Positions 52,738-62,398 of a stretch of 64,000 nt of DNA are shown here, one piece after another. The notes below the pieces were generated by a model that was not told the DNA's origin, made no database searches, and saw only the letters and a list, made by a program, of their open reading frames with translations. Position 1 is the stretch's first letter, and each line of letters starts with the position of its first letter. The DNA is taken from positions 108,405 to 172,404 of the forward strand of contig CBDCMS010000001.1 of the NCBI GenBank assembly GCA_965219005.1, read 5' to 3'. The DNA is from CAUZIZ01 sp965219005. Its GTDB lineage: Bacteria; Acidobacteriota; UBA6911; RPQK01; JAJDTT01. A program made the position numbers and the translations under genes.

Positions 52738-53285
52738 GGCACCACCCGCGTACCGCAACCTAAAAAGACGCATTCTTGGACGTTAGAGCGGGCTGAAACG
52801 CTTGTCTGACGGGATGATCAGTAGTCGAAGCGCCACCCGCGTACCGCAGTCTCAAAACCCACGCATTCGCGTCCTCCGCAGCGCTGAAAGCCTTGTCCGG
52901 CGGGGGTTTGCGCGATTGTCGTACCCGATTAGTATACCGTAATCGGGCCGCATTTTCACCCCTAAGCGTCATCTTCTCAGTCACTTGCGATGCCCCTAGT
53001 ACCGGAAACAATTGAGCGCAACCGCGCAGCGCAAGTGCGTTGTTGCGACCCTCTGGGGGGTGCTTTCGCGTGAATGGGGTTGGGTGGTTGCGCTGCGATT
53101 TTGCCGGGTTGTCGCTTTCGATTGTCGAGGGGGTAGGCTCGTGGGATCGAGCAAGGCGCTAGCGCCACCCGCTTACACCGACCTGAAAGCGCACGTATTT
53201 GCGACCTTAGCCAGCGCTCAAGGCCTTGTCCGGCGGGGATCTGCGCGATTGTCGTGCCCGGTTAGGGTCTAATATTTTACCCCAT
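52738..53285. repeat. Three degenerate ~105-bp intergenic repeats
   Basis: Units at about 52738-52830, 52831-52940 and 53160-53285. Each begins (g)c(g/a)ccacccgc(g/t)ta and contains gcattc- or gcgtatttgcg-type words, gcgctgaaagccttgtccgg or a variant, then gcgcgattgtcgt. No long ORF. 53286-53669 contains looser echoes (ggaaggcgctagcctcac) but no gene. Confidence 0.55.
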
Positions 53286-53669
53286 TGGGCCGCGTTTTTC
53301 TACCTGTTAATCCTAGTTGCTTCAACCATTTAGACCCTTTTCGGTGGGCCGCATATTTTGGAGAAAAATGACCCCTTTTCGCCCCCTCGGAGCGTCTCTC
53401 GCAGACCCGGTGGGGATGTTCCGCTGCTCGAATGGCCCCCCTGGCGAATCGATTGTCGAGGGGGGTGCCTCAGGGGATGGAGGAAGGCGCTAGCCTCACT
53501 TCCACAGATTTTTTTGAAAATTTTTGGCGGCGCAACAGCCTGATCTAGAATAGCCCAGATCTGACCGTACAGACAGTCAGAGTAGATCGCCGCTGAGCGG
53601 CTGCTTCGCACCCAAGCGGACGTTCAGGTCTTCCCGGAAAACGTCGAGCGAGCTACCGCAAATAGCCGA

Positions 53670-53798
53670 GGCTGTGTGAAAAGTCATTCATGATTTCGGA
53701 ATTTTGACTTCATAGGATCGCGTGCAAGCGACGATCTCCGTCGTAGGAAGGGTAAAGAGACCCCTAAATCAAAGAGGTTTTGGACTTTTCACACACCC
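53670..53798. mobile_element. Miniature element, copy 2
   Basis: About 129 bp, near-identical to 27904-28038 (starts ggctgtgtgaaaagtcattc, ends ttggacttttcacacaccct). The left arm aligns with the right arm as an inverted repeat. Confidence 0.75.
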
Positions 53799-53800
53799 TC

Positions 53801-53969
53801 GGCCAAGAGCAGTCGTTCCGCGCAGACCAAGCGGTCATGCGACCAAGAGAAGCTTGTGGCTGAATGAGTCGCCTTTTCGAGAAACAAGGACAAGGATGGC
53901 AGTTTCAAGCACACGACCAGCTTCGCAGCGAACGACATTCCGAGTGTCAGCGGAAAAGGCGGATTGAAT
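53801..53969. repeat. Composite of dispersed repeats A and B
   Basis: 53801-53914 is an inverted copy of 27727-27842, and 53915-53969 an inverted copy of 9315-9370. This locus therefore shows that the two repeats are parts of one longer unit. 53970-54119 has no gene. Confidence 0.65.
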
Positions 53970-54119
53970 TCCGCCTACCTTCCGATTTCTATATACGCCA
54001 TCCTTCTGAGATTGGCCTTCAGTTGGTAAAGGTCCTGTAAACAGAAAGTGCGGCGGAATGCCCCTCCACGATGGGAGGGGCATCCGCGCCTAGGCAATGG
54101 TGTGCTCTTTCTTGGTCGC

Positions 54120-54749
54120 CTAAAAGGGTGGGTTGAAGATCGTTGCGAATGCATTTGGACAGGGACCGCCACATCCACCAAAGGGAGTGGTCAGGGCAAT
54201 ATCGACTGCCCCAAGGAGGGACACTGCTTCTGGGTGTTCCACTGCAAGAAGATGCACTTCCGCTCCTTTGGGGTTTCTTAGTTGGCGAATGCCCACCGGG
54301 GGAACGAAGACTCCAACGGGAGGCCTGCCCTTCCTCAGCCGTCCGGCAAAGCTGGCCGTGCCGCTGGAATCGGCGATTGTTCCCGCTGCCCAGACGATGG
54401 CCGCACCAACCCTTGGGTTGGGGAAGTCCAAGTCACTGCAGGCAGAAAACTCACCGAGCGGGTTCTGGCATGCTTTCGGGTTGTTGAAGATGATCCACCA
54501 GATCGTGTACACAGCCCCCGGTGTCAGTCCAGTCACACTCGCACTCATGCTGAGTGCCCGGTTGGTTCTCAAGAGAGTTGCGCCCCCGGGAACGGATAGA
54601 TCTGATGGGTTCCCAAAGGGGAAGAAGTGTGCCGCGCTGAAGGTACCGTTGTTGCTCGCCATCAAAGAGGGCGAGAATCCCGTAAGGACGAACAGGCAAG
54701 CAGCGATCAGAAGAACTCCACCGACTCGAGTTGATTTTTCCCAGAACAT
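54120..54749 (-). CDS. Secreted protein of unknown function
   Basis: 209 residues from ATG 54749 (aaaggagt upstream). Signal peptide (VGGVLLIAACLFVLTGFSPS). The mature part has SVTGLTPGAVYTIWWIIFNN and FAGRLRKGRPPVGVFVPPVG, resembling secreted beta-sandwich proteins that bind ligands outside the cell; not a named family. A loop of four Cys (KACQNPLGEFSACSD, GGCGGPCPN) suggests disulphides. Divergent from the sigma factor gene. Confidence 0.6.
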   Translation of the reverse strand: MFWEKSTRVGGVLLIAACLFVLTGFSPSLMASNNGTFSAAHFFPFGNPSDLSVPGGATLLRTNRALSMSASVTGLTPGAVYTIWWIIFNNPKACQNPLGEFSACSDLDFPNPRVGAAIVWAAGTIADSSGTASFAGRLRKGRPPVGVFVPPVGIRQLRNPKGAEVHLLAVEHPEAVSLLGAVDIALTTPFGGCGGPCPNAFATIFNPPF

Positions 54750-55178
54750 AGTCTTGACTCCTTTGAATGTGTGTTTTCTTGGCTCCGGGGCCTTTTTTCG
54801 GAGCCGATCCTTACGCAAAGAGGCGACTCTTCTAGCCACCCCTCATCGACTTGATGCGAAAGCTCAAGGCTGAATGCCAACGGGGAGGCTCTTCCTCCCC
54901 GGATCCTCCCTAGGTTTGCCCTTTGGCTGTCAGTCGCCTCATGGGATCTCCTTTGTCGGCTCGGAACCCTAGACCGTTACGCCGTGGAGATACAGGGTCG
55001 ATCCACCTTCTTGACCTCCTCTCTTTCGTTCTTCAAACTGTCCTCAGTGGGTAAGGCGAAATCGTGGCCGAAGAACTATCATCTCCGCACAAAACGTCTC
55101 GTTCCAGACCCGGTTCTCAGAGGAAAACCGCTTTCTGAGGGTGCTAAACTGGGCGGCATTTGTTCCGACGAGCTCCCA

Positions 55179-55709
55179 ATGGCTAGGGCTTCTGCAGTAG
55201 AAATCACTGAACTGTTGCGGGCTTGGGGGAAAGGCGATGAGGCCGCCCTAGATAAACTGACCCCCCTCGTGTACGCCGAGCTTCATCGCTTGGCCAGGCA
55301 CTACATGGGCCGGGAGCGACCTGAACACCTTCTGCAAACCACCGCCCTGGTCAACGAGGCCTATCTGCGGCTCATCGGCTGGAGAAAAATTGATTGGCAG
55401 AACCGAGCTCACTTCTTCGGTCTGTCGGCCCGCCTGATGCGAAACATCCTGGTGGACTTCGCGCGCAAATCCCGTCGCGGCCCAGTGGCTCAGGTGTCCC
55501 TGGATGAAGCGTGTCTGGTGTCCCCGTCACAAGGTACGGACCTGGTGGCTTTGGACGAGGCACTCAAAGCGCTGGCAGATATAGACCCCAGGAAGAGCAA
55601 GGTCGTTGAACTGAGGTTCTTTGGTGGCTTAAGTGTCGATGAAACCGCCGAAGTCTTGTCCGTCTCTGCGATCACGGTCATGCGGGACTGGAAAAAGGCC
55701 AAGGCCTAG
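55179..55709 (+). CDS. ECF-type sigma factor, last codons lost to a stop
   Basis: 176 residues from ATG 55179. Region 2: VYAELHRLARHYMGRERPEH, LLQTTALVNEAYLRLI; region 4: LADIDPRKSKVVELRFFGGL, SVDETAEVLSVSAITVMRDW. It belongs to the acidobacterial ECF group usually encoded just before a Ser/Thr kinase. The stop is TAG at the place where relatives have Trp (KAKAW-LxREL), and the same frame continues LWRELDQKQNHEI to a TGA overlapping the kinase start by 11 bp. Loss of ~13 residues may or may not matter. Confidence 0.8.
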   Translation: MARASAVEITELLRAWGKGDEAALDKLTPLVYAELHRLARHYMGRERPEHLLQTTALVNEAYLRLIGWRKIDWQNRAHFFGLSARLMRNILVDFARKSRRGPVAQVSLDEACLVSPSQGTDLVALDEALKALADIDPRKSKVVELRFFGGLSVDETAEVLSVSAITVMRDWKKAKA

Positions 55710-55740
55710 CTCTGGCGGGAACTGGATCAGAAGCAGAACC

Positions 55741-58700
55741 ATGAAATCTGAGCGCTGGCAGCAGGTCGATAAGTTACTCGACGGGGCCTTGCAAAGAGAG
55801 GGAAGCCAGAGGAAAGCCTTTCTAGAAGAAGCCTGTTCTGGGGACGCCTCGCTGCGCCAAGAGGTCGAGAGTCTACTCGAGGCCAGCGAGCGAGCGGGAA
55901 GTTTTATTGAAGCGCCTGCCCTGGAGGAGGCAGCCAAGGCCATGGTTCAGCATCGGGTGCAGTCCATGGTAGGACAAGAAATAGGCTCCTATAGAATTCT
56001 CTCGTTGCTCGGAAGCGGAGGTATGGGAGAGGTCTATCTGGCGGAAGACAGGAACCTCCACCGCGAAGTCGCTCTGAAGTTCCTGACCGAGCAATTCACC
56101 GAGGATGATCAGAGGCTGGCTAGGTTCCAGCGCGAGGCTCACCTTCTGGCGTCCCTGAATCACCCCAACATTGCAGCGATCCACGCCTTGGAGGAGGCTA
56201 ACGGCGTACGCTTCTTGGTCCTAGAGCTGGTCGGGGGTGAGACTCTTGCCGAGAGGCTGACGAGTGGACCCCTGCCTGTGGACGAAGCCCTGCCGATGTG
56301 CCAGCAGATTGCCGAGGGTCTGGAGGCTGCCCACGAGAGGGGGATTATCCACCGAGACCTGAAGCCCGCCAATGTGAAGGTCACTTCGGAGGGGAGGGTC
56401 AAGATTCTGGACTTTGGTCTGGCCAAGGTGCTGAAGGTGGAGGTATCGGAGCAGGAGCTGCCGAACTCCCCGACGCTGACACTGGCGGCGACGCGGGAGG
56501 GAATCGTGCTGGGGACCCCGGCCTACATGAGTCCGGAGCAGGCCCGGGGAAAGGAGGTCGACAAGCGAACCGACATCTGGTCATTCGGCTTGCTGCTTTT
56601 CGAGATGCTGACCGGTAACGGCATGTACGCGGGAAAAAGCCTTGCCGAGACAATTGCCGCGGTGATTCACCAGGAACCAAGCCTGGATGACCTGCCCCGG
56701 GATACCCCCTTGAGGATTAGAGAGCTGCTGGAGCGGTGTCTCCGCAAAGATCCCAGGATGCGGCTGCAGGACATGGGTGATGCCCGCATCACGATTGACG
56801 AGTGCCTCAGCGGTGCAGCACCGTCGGTAGAAGAGCTGCTACTTCCCACCCCAATGCCGCCCCTGTGGCGGCGTCTGGCCCCCTGGGTGGCGATACCACT
56901 GGTGGCAGTTCTGGCCTGGTCCCTCAAGCCCGACCCGCCTATCCCTGAGAAGCGAGTGTCGCGCTTCGAGGAGCCTGTGGGCGAAGGCGAGCTACTCTAC
57001 CACTTTAATCGGCACGGGCTGGCGCTGTCGCCGGATGGCACAAAGCTAGCGTATGTCGCCAAGAGCCGGGAGGAGGATTCGAAGATCAAGATCTATGTCA
57101 AGTCACTCGATCAGTCGAAAGCGATTCCGGTCGGTGAGCACGTGGGGCAGCCCTTTTTCTCTCCCGACGGTAAATGGCTGGGGGTCCACTGGCGGTCTGA
57201 AGACTCGTCTGAAAACAAGCTAAAGAAGTACCCGCTCGAGGGAGGAGCGCCCACGACGATTTGCGATTGCAGGGAACCTTTAGGCGCGAGTTGGGGTCAA
57301 GACGACACGATCGTCTTTGCCTGTGAAAACGGAACGGGGCTCCGGCGAGTGTCTGCCTCGGGAGGGGATCCAGAGCAGATCACCGAGGTGGACAGAGAAG
57401 CGGGAGAAAGAAGCCATCGACTTCCTCACCTTCTTCCAGGTGGGAAGGAAGTTTTGTATACGGTGGTGCGATATTTCTTCATCACCGATTGGAGCCAGGC
57501 CCAAATCGTCGTTCAGTCCTTGGAGTCCGGCCAAAGGAAGGTTTTGATCGAAGGGGGCTCGGACGCTCGCTACGTCCCGACCGGACATCTGGTGTTTGCT
57601 CGGGAAGCGACCCTGATGGCGGTCCCCTTCGACCTAGCCACTTTGAGCGCGACTGGGCCCCCCGTCCCAGTCTTGGAGGGTGTGAGCCACGCCATCCACA
57701 CAACTTCGGCAGGTACAGAAACTGGGGTTGCTCAGTTCGCGTTTTCCGATTCCGGATCCCTGGCCTATCTCGGCGGCTCGTTCTATCCAGAGATGGAGAC
57801 CGAGGTCTTGTGGGTAGATCGCGATGGAAAAGAGGAGCGCATCGACATTGAGCCGGCCCAGTACATGGGGGTCCGCCTCTCTCCTGACGGTTCCAAGATG
57901 GCTCTCAACACCTACTATAAAGAGCAGGACATCTGGATCTATGATTTCGATCGACGTACTCGGGCTCGCCTGACCACTAAAGGGGCCAACATCTATCCGA
58001 TCTGGTCTCCGCAGGGCTCGGGCCTCGCCTTCACCTCAGACCGGGCTGGTCCCGGCAACGTCTTCTGGAAGGCACTCGACATGGTCAGTGAAGCCGAGCA
58101 CTTGATTCCCAGCGAGTACACGGATACTCTCGGTTCTTGGTCTCCAGATGGAAGCAAGCTTGCCTTCGTGCGAATCGACCGTACCGAGAGGTGGGATCCT
58201 GGCTCCAACAAAGGGTGGGACATATACACTCTCTCAGTGGAGGACCGTCGTTCCGTCGAGCCCTTGCTGGCCAGCCAGTTTTGGGAGGGGCACCCGGCGT
58301 TTTCACCCGATGGGCGGTGGCTGGCCTATAACAGCAACGAATCCGGGCGGTCAGAGGTCTACGTTCGACCCTATCCGGGACCAAGCCCGACGGTGATGAT
58401 CTCGAACAAAGGAGGACATTCTCCGGCCTGGGCAAGAAGGGGCAGCAAGTTCGAGCTATTCTACCGTTCGGGCCGGAACATGATGGCAGTTGAGATCACG
58501 GTGGATGGGGGCAAGTTGATGCCGGGCCTTCCGGTCCGCGTGTTTGAAGGAAGGTACCACGACCTCAATCCCATACGAGGTTACGACGTGACCCAGGACG
58601 GCCAACGTTTTCTCATGGTCAAAACGATGGAACGCGAGGAGTTCGAAACGATTCCTAATGAGCAGTATTACGGTCGTCCTCAACTGGTTCGAAGAACTCA

Positions 58701-59070
58701 AGCGGCTGGTGCCGACAGAGGACTGAATCCAGGCTCCATATGGTGGGTACAGAATAGATCCAATACGCTGTTAAGTTATGCTATAAGCTTGAAGAGGAAG
58801 ACCTTTCCTGAGCGTACGAGCCTATCTTATTGCGGAAACAAACGTTATAGATTCTTCCATAACCCCCGTTCAGGATTGCTTGGGGCCAGTGGCTCGACCA
58901 ACTCCGAGGGCGACAAGAAGAGGATTCGCGTCCATCGGCCTTTCCCACCCCCTGCCGTGATTCTTACTTATTCACTGGATCGATGCCCCCGAGACCCGTC
59001 GATTGTTTGCGAAGGTACCTTTGTGTCCAATACCCCTGGTGTGGAGGGACATCCTGACCCGTACAGGTGA
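55741..59070 (+). CDS. Ser/Thr protein kinase with PD40 propeller, frameshifted at the end
   Basis: ATG 55741 follows the sigma factor. Residues 1-75 are a helical N-terminus (WQQVDKLLDGALQREGSQRK). Kinase domain: LGSGGMGEVYLAED, VALKFL, IIHRDLKPANVKVTSEGR, LDFGLAKV, GTPAYMSPEQARGKEVDKRT. One membrane helix (APWVAIPLVAVLAWSL), then a PD40 propeller (LSPDGTKLAYVAK, FSPDGKWLGVHWR, FSPDGRWLAYNSNESGRSEV). After IPNE (about 58660) the normal tail VVLNWFEELKRLVPTED lies in the next frame, ending at 58728; the listed frame runs on by ~115 unrelated residues. A 1-bp insertion near 58666 explains this. Confidence 0.85.
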   Translation: MKSERWQQVDKLLDGALQREGSQRKAFLEEACSGDASLRQEVESLLEASERAGSFIEAPALEEAAKAMVQHRVQSMVGQEIGSYRILSLLGSGGMGEVYLAEDRNLHREVALKFLTEQFTEDDQRLARFQREAHLLASLNHPNIAAIHALEEANGVRFLVLELVGGETLAERLTSGPLPVDEALPMCQQIAEGLEAAHERGIIHRDLKPANVKVTSEGRVKILDFGLAKVLKVEVSEQELPNSPTLTLAATREGIVLGTPAYMSPEQARGKEVDKRTDIWSFGLLLFEMLTGNGMYAGKSLAETIAAVIHQEPSLDDLPRDTPLRIRELLERCLRKDPRMRLQDMGDARITIDECLSGAAPSVEELLLPTPMPPLWRRLAPWVAIPLVAVLAWSLKPDPPIPEKRVSRFEEPVGEGELLYHFNRHGLALSPDGTKLAYVAKSREEDSKIKIYVKSLDQSKAIPVGEHVGQPFFSPDGKWLGVHWRSEDSSENKLKKYPLEGGAPTTICDCREPLGASWGQDDTIVFACENGTGLRRVSASGGDPEQITEVDREAGERSHRLPHLLPGGKEVLYTVVRYFFITDWSQAQIVVQSLESGQRKVLIEGGSDARYVPTGHLVFAREATLMAVPFDLATLSATGPPVPVLEGVSHAIHTTSAGTETGVAQFAFSDSGSLAYLGGSFYPEMETEVLWVDRDGKEERIDIEPAQYMGVRLSPDGSKMALNTYYKEQDIWIYDFDRRTRARLTTKGANIYPIWSPQGSGLAFTSDRAGPGNVFWKALDMVSEAEHLIPSEYTDTLGSWSPDGSKLAFVRIDRTERWDPGSNKGWDIYTLSVEDRRSVEPLLASQFWEGHPAFSPDGRWLAYNSNESGRSEVYVRPYPGPSPTVMISNKGGHSPAWARRGSKFELFYRSGRNMMAVEITVDGGKLMPGLPVRVFEGRYHDLNPIRGYDVTQDGQRFLMVKTMEREEFETIPNEQYYGRPQLVRRTQAAGADRGLNPGSIWWVQNRSNTLLSYAISLKRKTFPERTSLSYCGNKRYRFFHNPRSGLLGASGSTNSEGDKKRIRVHRPFPPPAVILTYSLDRCPRDPSIVCEGTFVSNTPGVEGHPDPYR

Positions 59071-59291
59071 GGAACACGGCACAGGTCCGACAATCCTCCT
59101 ACTCCGGAGACTGCCTGTCCAAGACAAGATCAATCAGCGGGACCAGCTGGGCGTTTGCAAATGCGGCCTCATACTGATCCCCCAATCCATCGATTCTGCT
59201 GGAGCTATCCTCGTCCTTTCTGCTTCCTAATGGTGCCTGAATCCTCTTGTAATGCCCTTCTATTCTCGCCTCGAGAATACTTGCAAGTACC

Positions 59292-59627
59292 TCATGAACC
59301 GTTAATTATCGACTCCACGCCACTCATCTGTTGGAGTACAGATTCTAGGGGTCTACGAGAGCGTCTTACCACTTTCAGGTCGAACGCCAGCTGACTGATC
59401 CCAACCGTGGCGCGAGCCGGCATATTGCTGACGTCATCAAGTGTCGCCCCGGCTTCAGCCAGGATCTCCTTGATGTACTCCATGGTCTGGACCATCTGGG
59501 GGCCCACGCCTCCCGGGATCTCTTTGTCATTTGCGTCCATCTGCCCGGAAACGAATACCAAGTTTCCGTTTCGGGTCCCGCGACTGTAGGGTTTTCCAGC
59601 AGTTTCGCTGAGGATTTCTCGCGGCAT
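59292..59627 (-). pseudogene. RidA family gene with internal deletion and lost end
   Basis: Starts like RidA: PYSRGTRNGNLVFVSGQMDA, VQTMEYIKEILAEAGATLDD. Then it jumps to PARATVGISQLAFDLKVV, the normal C-terminal segment containing the conserved Arg. About 35 residues (the VKTTVFL...YAEYF part) are missing, and after KVV the frame becomes unrelated. A clean in-frame deletion. 59071-59291 holds nothing recognisable. Confidence 0.7.
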
Positions 59628-59696
59628 GAATCTCTCCTTGTTCTTCGGTTAGTTGACCTGACGATCATGATGACGTAGGTCTATGATAGGAACAGG

Positions 59697-60746
59697 TCAC
59701 TGCACTACCTTCTCATACTTCCTGAGCCGAGGGCAGTCCTTCGGCACCATCCCGAGATTGCCGCCACCAGCCCAGGTAACCTCACCAATATAGATGCTGC
59801 CACGCGAATCGAGCCAGACGTCGTGCGGAACGAAAAAGTCTGTAGGTGCGCAGGGATCGTCACCGCCACCCCAGCGTGCCAGCAAGCTGCCCTCTTCGCT
59901 GAAGATGCTGACCCGACCGCCGGTCGCAGCCAGATCTGGCTCCATCCAAGGGAACAGGCCCGCCCGCATTCCTTCCTCGGCTACGAAGACGTTGTCCTCC
60001 GCATCGATGAAGATATTGGTGGGACGTGCCACATCGGTCCACTGCTCCAGAAACACGCCGTCGGTTGAGAAAATCTGCAGCCGGCTATTCTCCCGGTCGG
60101 CCACGAACACACGCTCGTTACTGTCGAGACACACACCATGGGGTAGGTGGAACTGTCCCGGACCGTCTCCGGGGACACCCCAGGATTGGATGAGCTTCCC
60201 GTCGGGGCCGAAACGATGCACCCGCGCGTTGCCGTAGCCGTCCGACACGAACATCTGGCCATCGCGGGCCATCGCAAGGTTGGTTGGGAAGTGGAAGGGT
60301 GGTGCGGCCTGTTTCATGGTGCGGTAGTCGAAGTCGACAACGCCGGTGTCGCTAGCCTGACCGCTTGGACCGACGGTCTGCAGTAGGTCCCCTTCCAGAG
60401 TATACTTGCGGACCGAATGCCCCTTGTCATCGATCAGGTACATCAGGTCGTCGGGCCCGATCCATATCCCATGTGGACGAACGAACTTCCCCGCCCCCCA
60501 CTCTCGTAGGAAATTGCCATGGACGTCGAAGACGACGAGGGGATGCTCTCCCCGATTGAAGACGTAGGCGCGGTCCTGCGAGTCGGTGGCGACTCCCACC
60601 ACGTCTACATAGTCCCAATCGGTGGGCAGCTTGTCCCATCCCTCGACCGCTCTGTATCGAAAACGTCCAGCGCCGACGATCAGCGCGTCAGGATCACTGT
60701 CGTGCAGCATGAGACTCATTATGCCCGGACTCGCGTTCGAGACCAA
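59697..60746 (-). CDS. NHL-repeat protein (PAL-like)
   Basis: 349 residues forming a six-bladed NHL propeller: VVGVATDSQDRAYVFNRGEH, PHGIWIGPDDLMYLIDDKGH, PTNLAMARDGQMFVSDGYGN, PHGVCLDSNERVFVADRENS and PTNIFIDAEDNVFVAEEGMR. The ARVHRFGPDGKLIQSWGVPG and FHLPHGV pattern is that of peptidyl-alpha-hydroxyglycine lyase-like proteins, though a lyase role in bacteria is unproven. No signal peptide. Starts within a few ATGs of 60746. Same strand as the Nramp gene and possibly co-transcribed (119 bp apart). Confidence 0.75.
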   Translation of the reverse strand: MVSNASPGIMSLMLHDSDPDALIVGAGRFRYRAVEGWDKLPTDWDYVDVVGVATDSQDRAYVFNRGEHPLVVFDVHGNFLREWGAGKFVRPHGIWIGPDDLMYLIDDKGHSVRKYTLEGDLLQTVGPSGQASDTGVVDFDYRTMKQAAPPFHFPTNLAMARDGQMFVSDGYGNARVHRFGPDGKLIQSWGVPGDGPGQFHLPHGVCLDSNERVFVADRENSRLQIFSTDGVFLEQWTDVARPTNIFIDAEDNVFVAEEGMRAGLFPWMEPDLAATGGRVSIFSEEGSLLARWGGGDDPCAPTDFFVPHDVWLDSRGSIYIGEVTWAGGGNLGMVPKDCPRLRKYEKVVQ

Positions 60747-60865
60747 TGCCTGTTTCTAAGTGTTCCATTCATAAAGATGATGTTTTGTGGCGAGCGCGAG
60801 GGCCTCAGAGCGGTTGCAAGCACCTTCCGCCAAGACGCAAAACGCGAACCGACACCCCCCCCGGG

Positions 60866-62317
60866 TTAACCCCACACTAGACTCAGGAATACACGAACGG
60901 CGAAGAAAGCGTAGAAGGCTACGCAGGCCAGCAGGCCAGCCTGTCTCCACAGGGGCGGCTGGAGGCGATCCGGCAGGAATTTTCGATTCACGATGAAGAT
61001 CTGAATCCCCCCCAGTACCATCACGAGACCGCCCATGTTTGCAACAATCTTGAACAGTGTCAGAGGCGTTGCCAGGCCGGCGGCGTAAATTGCCAAGAAG
61101 GTATAGACGACCAACAACACGTAGTACACCATCTTGATTCTTCCGCCCCCCCATTTCCGCACCCGCTCGTCGCCTAGCCAGACCACATCGGTCATGGTGC
61201 GGATCAGGACGTCCGTATCTCCCAGTTGAGTGGAGAAGAGCACCCAGAACCCATTGAGCAGGGTAAGCCCCCAGAACCCGTACCAGAGAGTCTCGGCCAT
61301 GTATTGTGCCTGGTAGACACCGATAGCCATACCGGACATCTCGGTGCCGTGGGGAATAACTCCAACCGCCAGATTCACGTTGAGAAACATCCCCAGGGCG
61401 GCTCCCCCGGCCCACAACCAGACCTGATCGAAGTGGACGAACCTGGTCCAGTCTTTCCATTTCTTGAGATTGTCCGTCGTGATGGGGAAGATCTTGCCGA
61501 AGTGGGAGACTTGTCCCTCGCGCCCCCCGAAGGCCGATGGGATTGCGCCCGTATGGGCTCCCATGCCGTAACCTTTGTCGCGCATCCAGTTGGTGATGGT
61601 GAGATTGCTCAGCCCACCCGCCGCGGCCGTGGCCGCCAAAGCTCCAATCAAGGTCCAGTCCAGGTTCCCGCCGCCGAAGCCGTCGAGGCGGAAGAAGCCA
61701 AGGAAGGTCTCGGCCCAGGTGCTGAACGGGACGAACAGGAGGTTGGCTATCAGCAGGAAGGAGAAGACTACGAGAAGCATCGTCACCGAGACGATTTCCA
61801 GCATCCGTTCGACAGTCCCCCCGAAGGAAAGGAGCAGAAGAACCACGAGCATGAGTAGGGCAGCGATCCAATGGACCGTTGTCGCGTCGGCATCGGTGGG
61901 AAGGCGACCCGTTGCACTGGCGAGCACAGTCGAGGCCGCCGCGGCGGCCAGAGCCGGCCAACCCAGGTGCACGAGTGACAGTAGGAAATAAAACGGTGTC
62001 CAGAAGCGTGGCCCGGGCTTCAGCCTGAGGAAACCACCATAAATCGGCTCACCCGTATAAAGCGTGTAGCGAATCGCTTCCAGGTTGAAGACGAGCTGCA
62101 AGGCGATGGCAATGGTGACGACGCCCAGGATTGCGGTCCCATACTGAACCGTTGCAGCGGGTCCCACTAACCATTCTCCGCCGCCAATGCTGGCGGCCAG
62201 CAGGATGGCTCCGGGTCCTGCCATGCGCAGCTTGTTGCGGAAGTTCAGAGCAGGTGGAGCCGGTAGGTCGGCTTCTTCCCACTTTGGCAGCTGCCCGGCA
62301 AGGGTCGATTCGTTCAT
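60866..62317 (-). CDS. Nramp-related membrane transporter
   Basis: 483 residues with about 11-12 hydrophobic helices, LeuT-fold. Helix 1 has GPGAILLAASIGGGEWLVGP where metal-transporting Nramps have GPAFL...DPGN. Helix 6 region has AAGGLSNLTITNWMRDKG in place of the MPH motif. It therefore belongs to the Nramp-related group without the canonical metal-binding residues; substrate uncertain. Other features: QLVFNLEAIRYTLYTGEPIY, LVGVIPHGTEMSG-type loop. Upstream of the NHL gene. Confidence 0.8.
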   Translation of the reverse strand: MNESTLAGQLPKWEEADLPAPPALNFRNKLRMAGPGAILLAASIGGGEWLVGPAATVQYGTAILGVVTIAIALQLVFNLEAIRYTLYTGEPIYGGFLRLKPGPRFWTPFYFLLSLVHLGWPALAAAAASTVLASATGRLPTDADATTVHWIAALLMLVVLLLLSFGGTVERMLEIVSVTMLLVVFSFLLIANLLFVPFSTWAETFLGFFRLDGFGGGNLDWTLIGALAATAAAGGLSNLTITNWMRDKGYGMGAHTGAIPSAFGGREGQVSHFGKIFPITTDNLKKWKDWTRFVHFDQVWLWAGGAALGMFLNVNLAVGVIPHGTEMSGMAIGVYQAQYMAETLWYGFWGLTLLNGFWVLFSTQLGDTDVLIRTMTDVVWLGDERVRKWGGGRIKMVYYVLLVVYTFLAIYAAGLATPLTLFKIVANMGGLVMVLGGIQIFIVNRKFLPDRLQPPLWRQAGLLACVAFYAFFAVRVFLSLVWG

Positions 62318-62398
62318 ATTTTTCCCTTGGGTCTAAAGTGTTGTTTCCCTACCAATTGAGCTGATATTCGGGTCGACGCAGCCGAAAAACGGCCCCGA

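Noticed and set aside
60756..61961. 401-codon frame on the minus strand
   Set aside because: Out-of-frame shadow of the Nramp-related gene; lacks hydrophobic pattern or domains.
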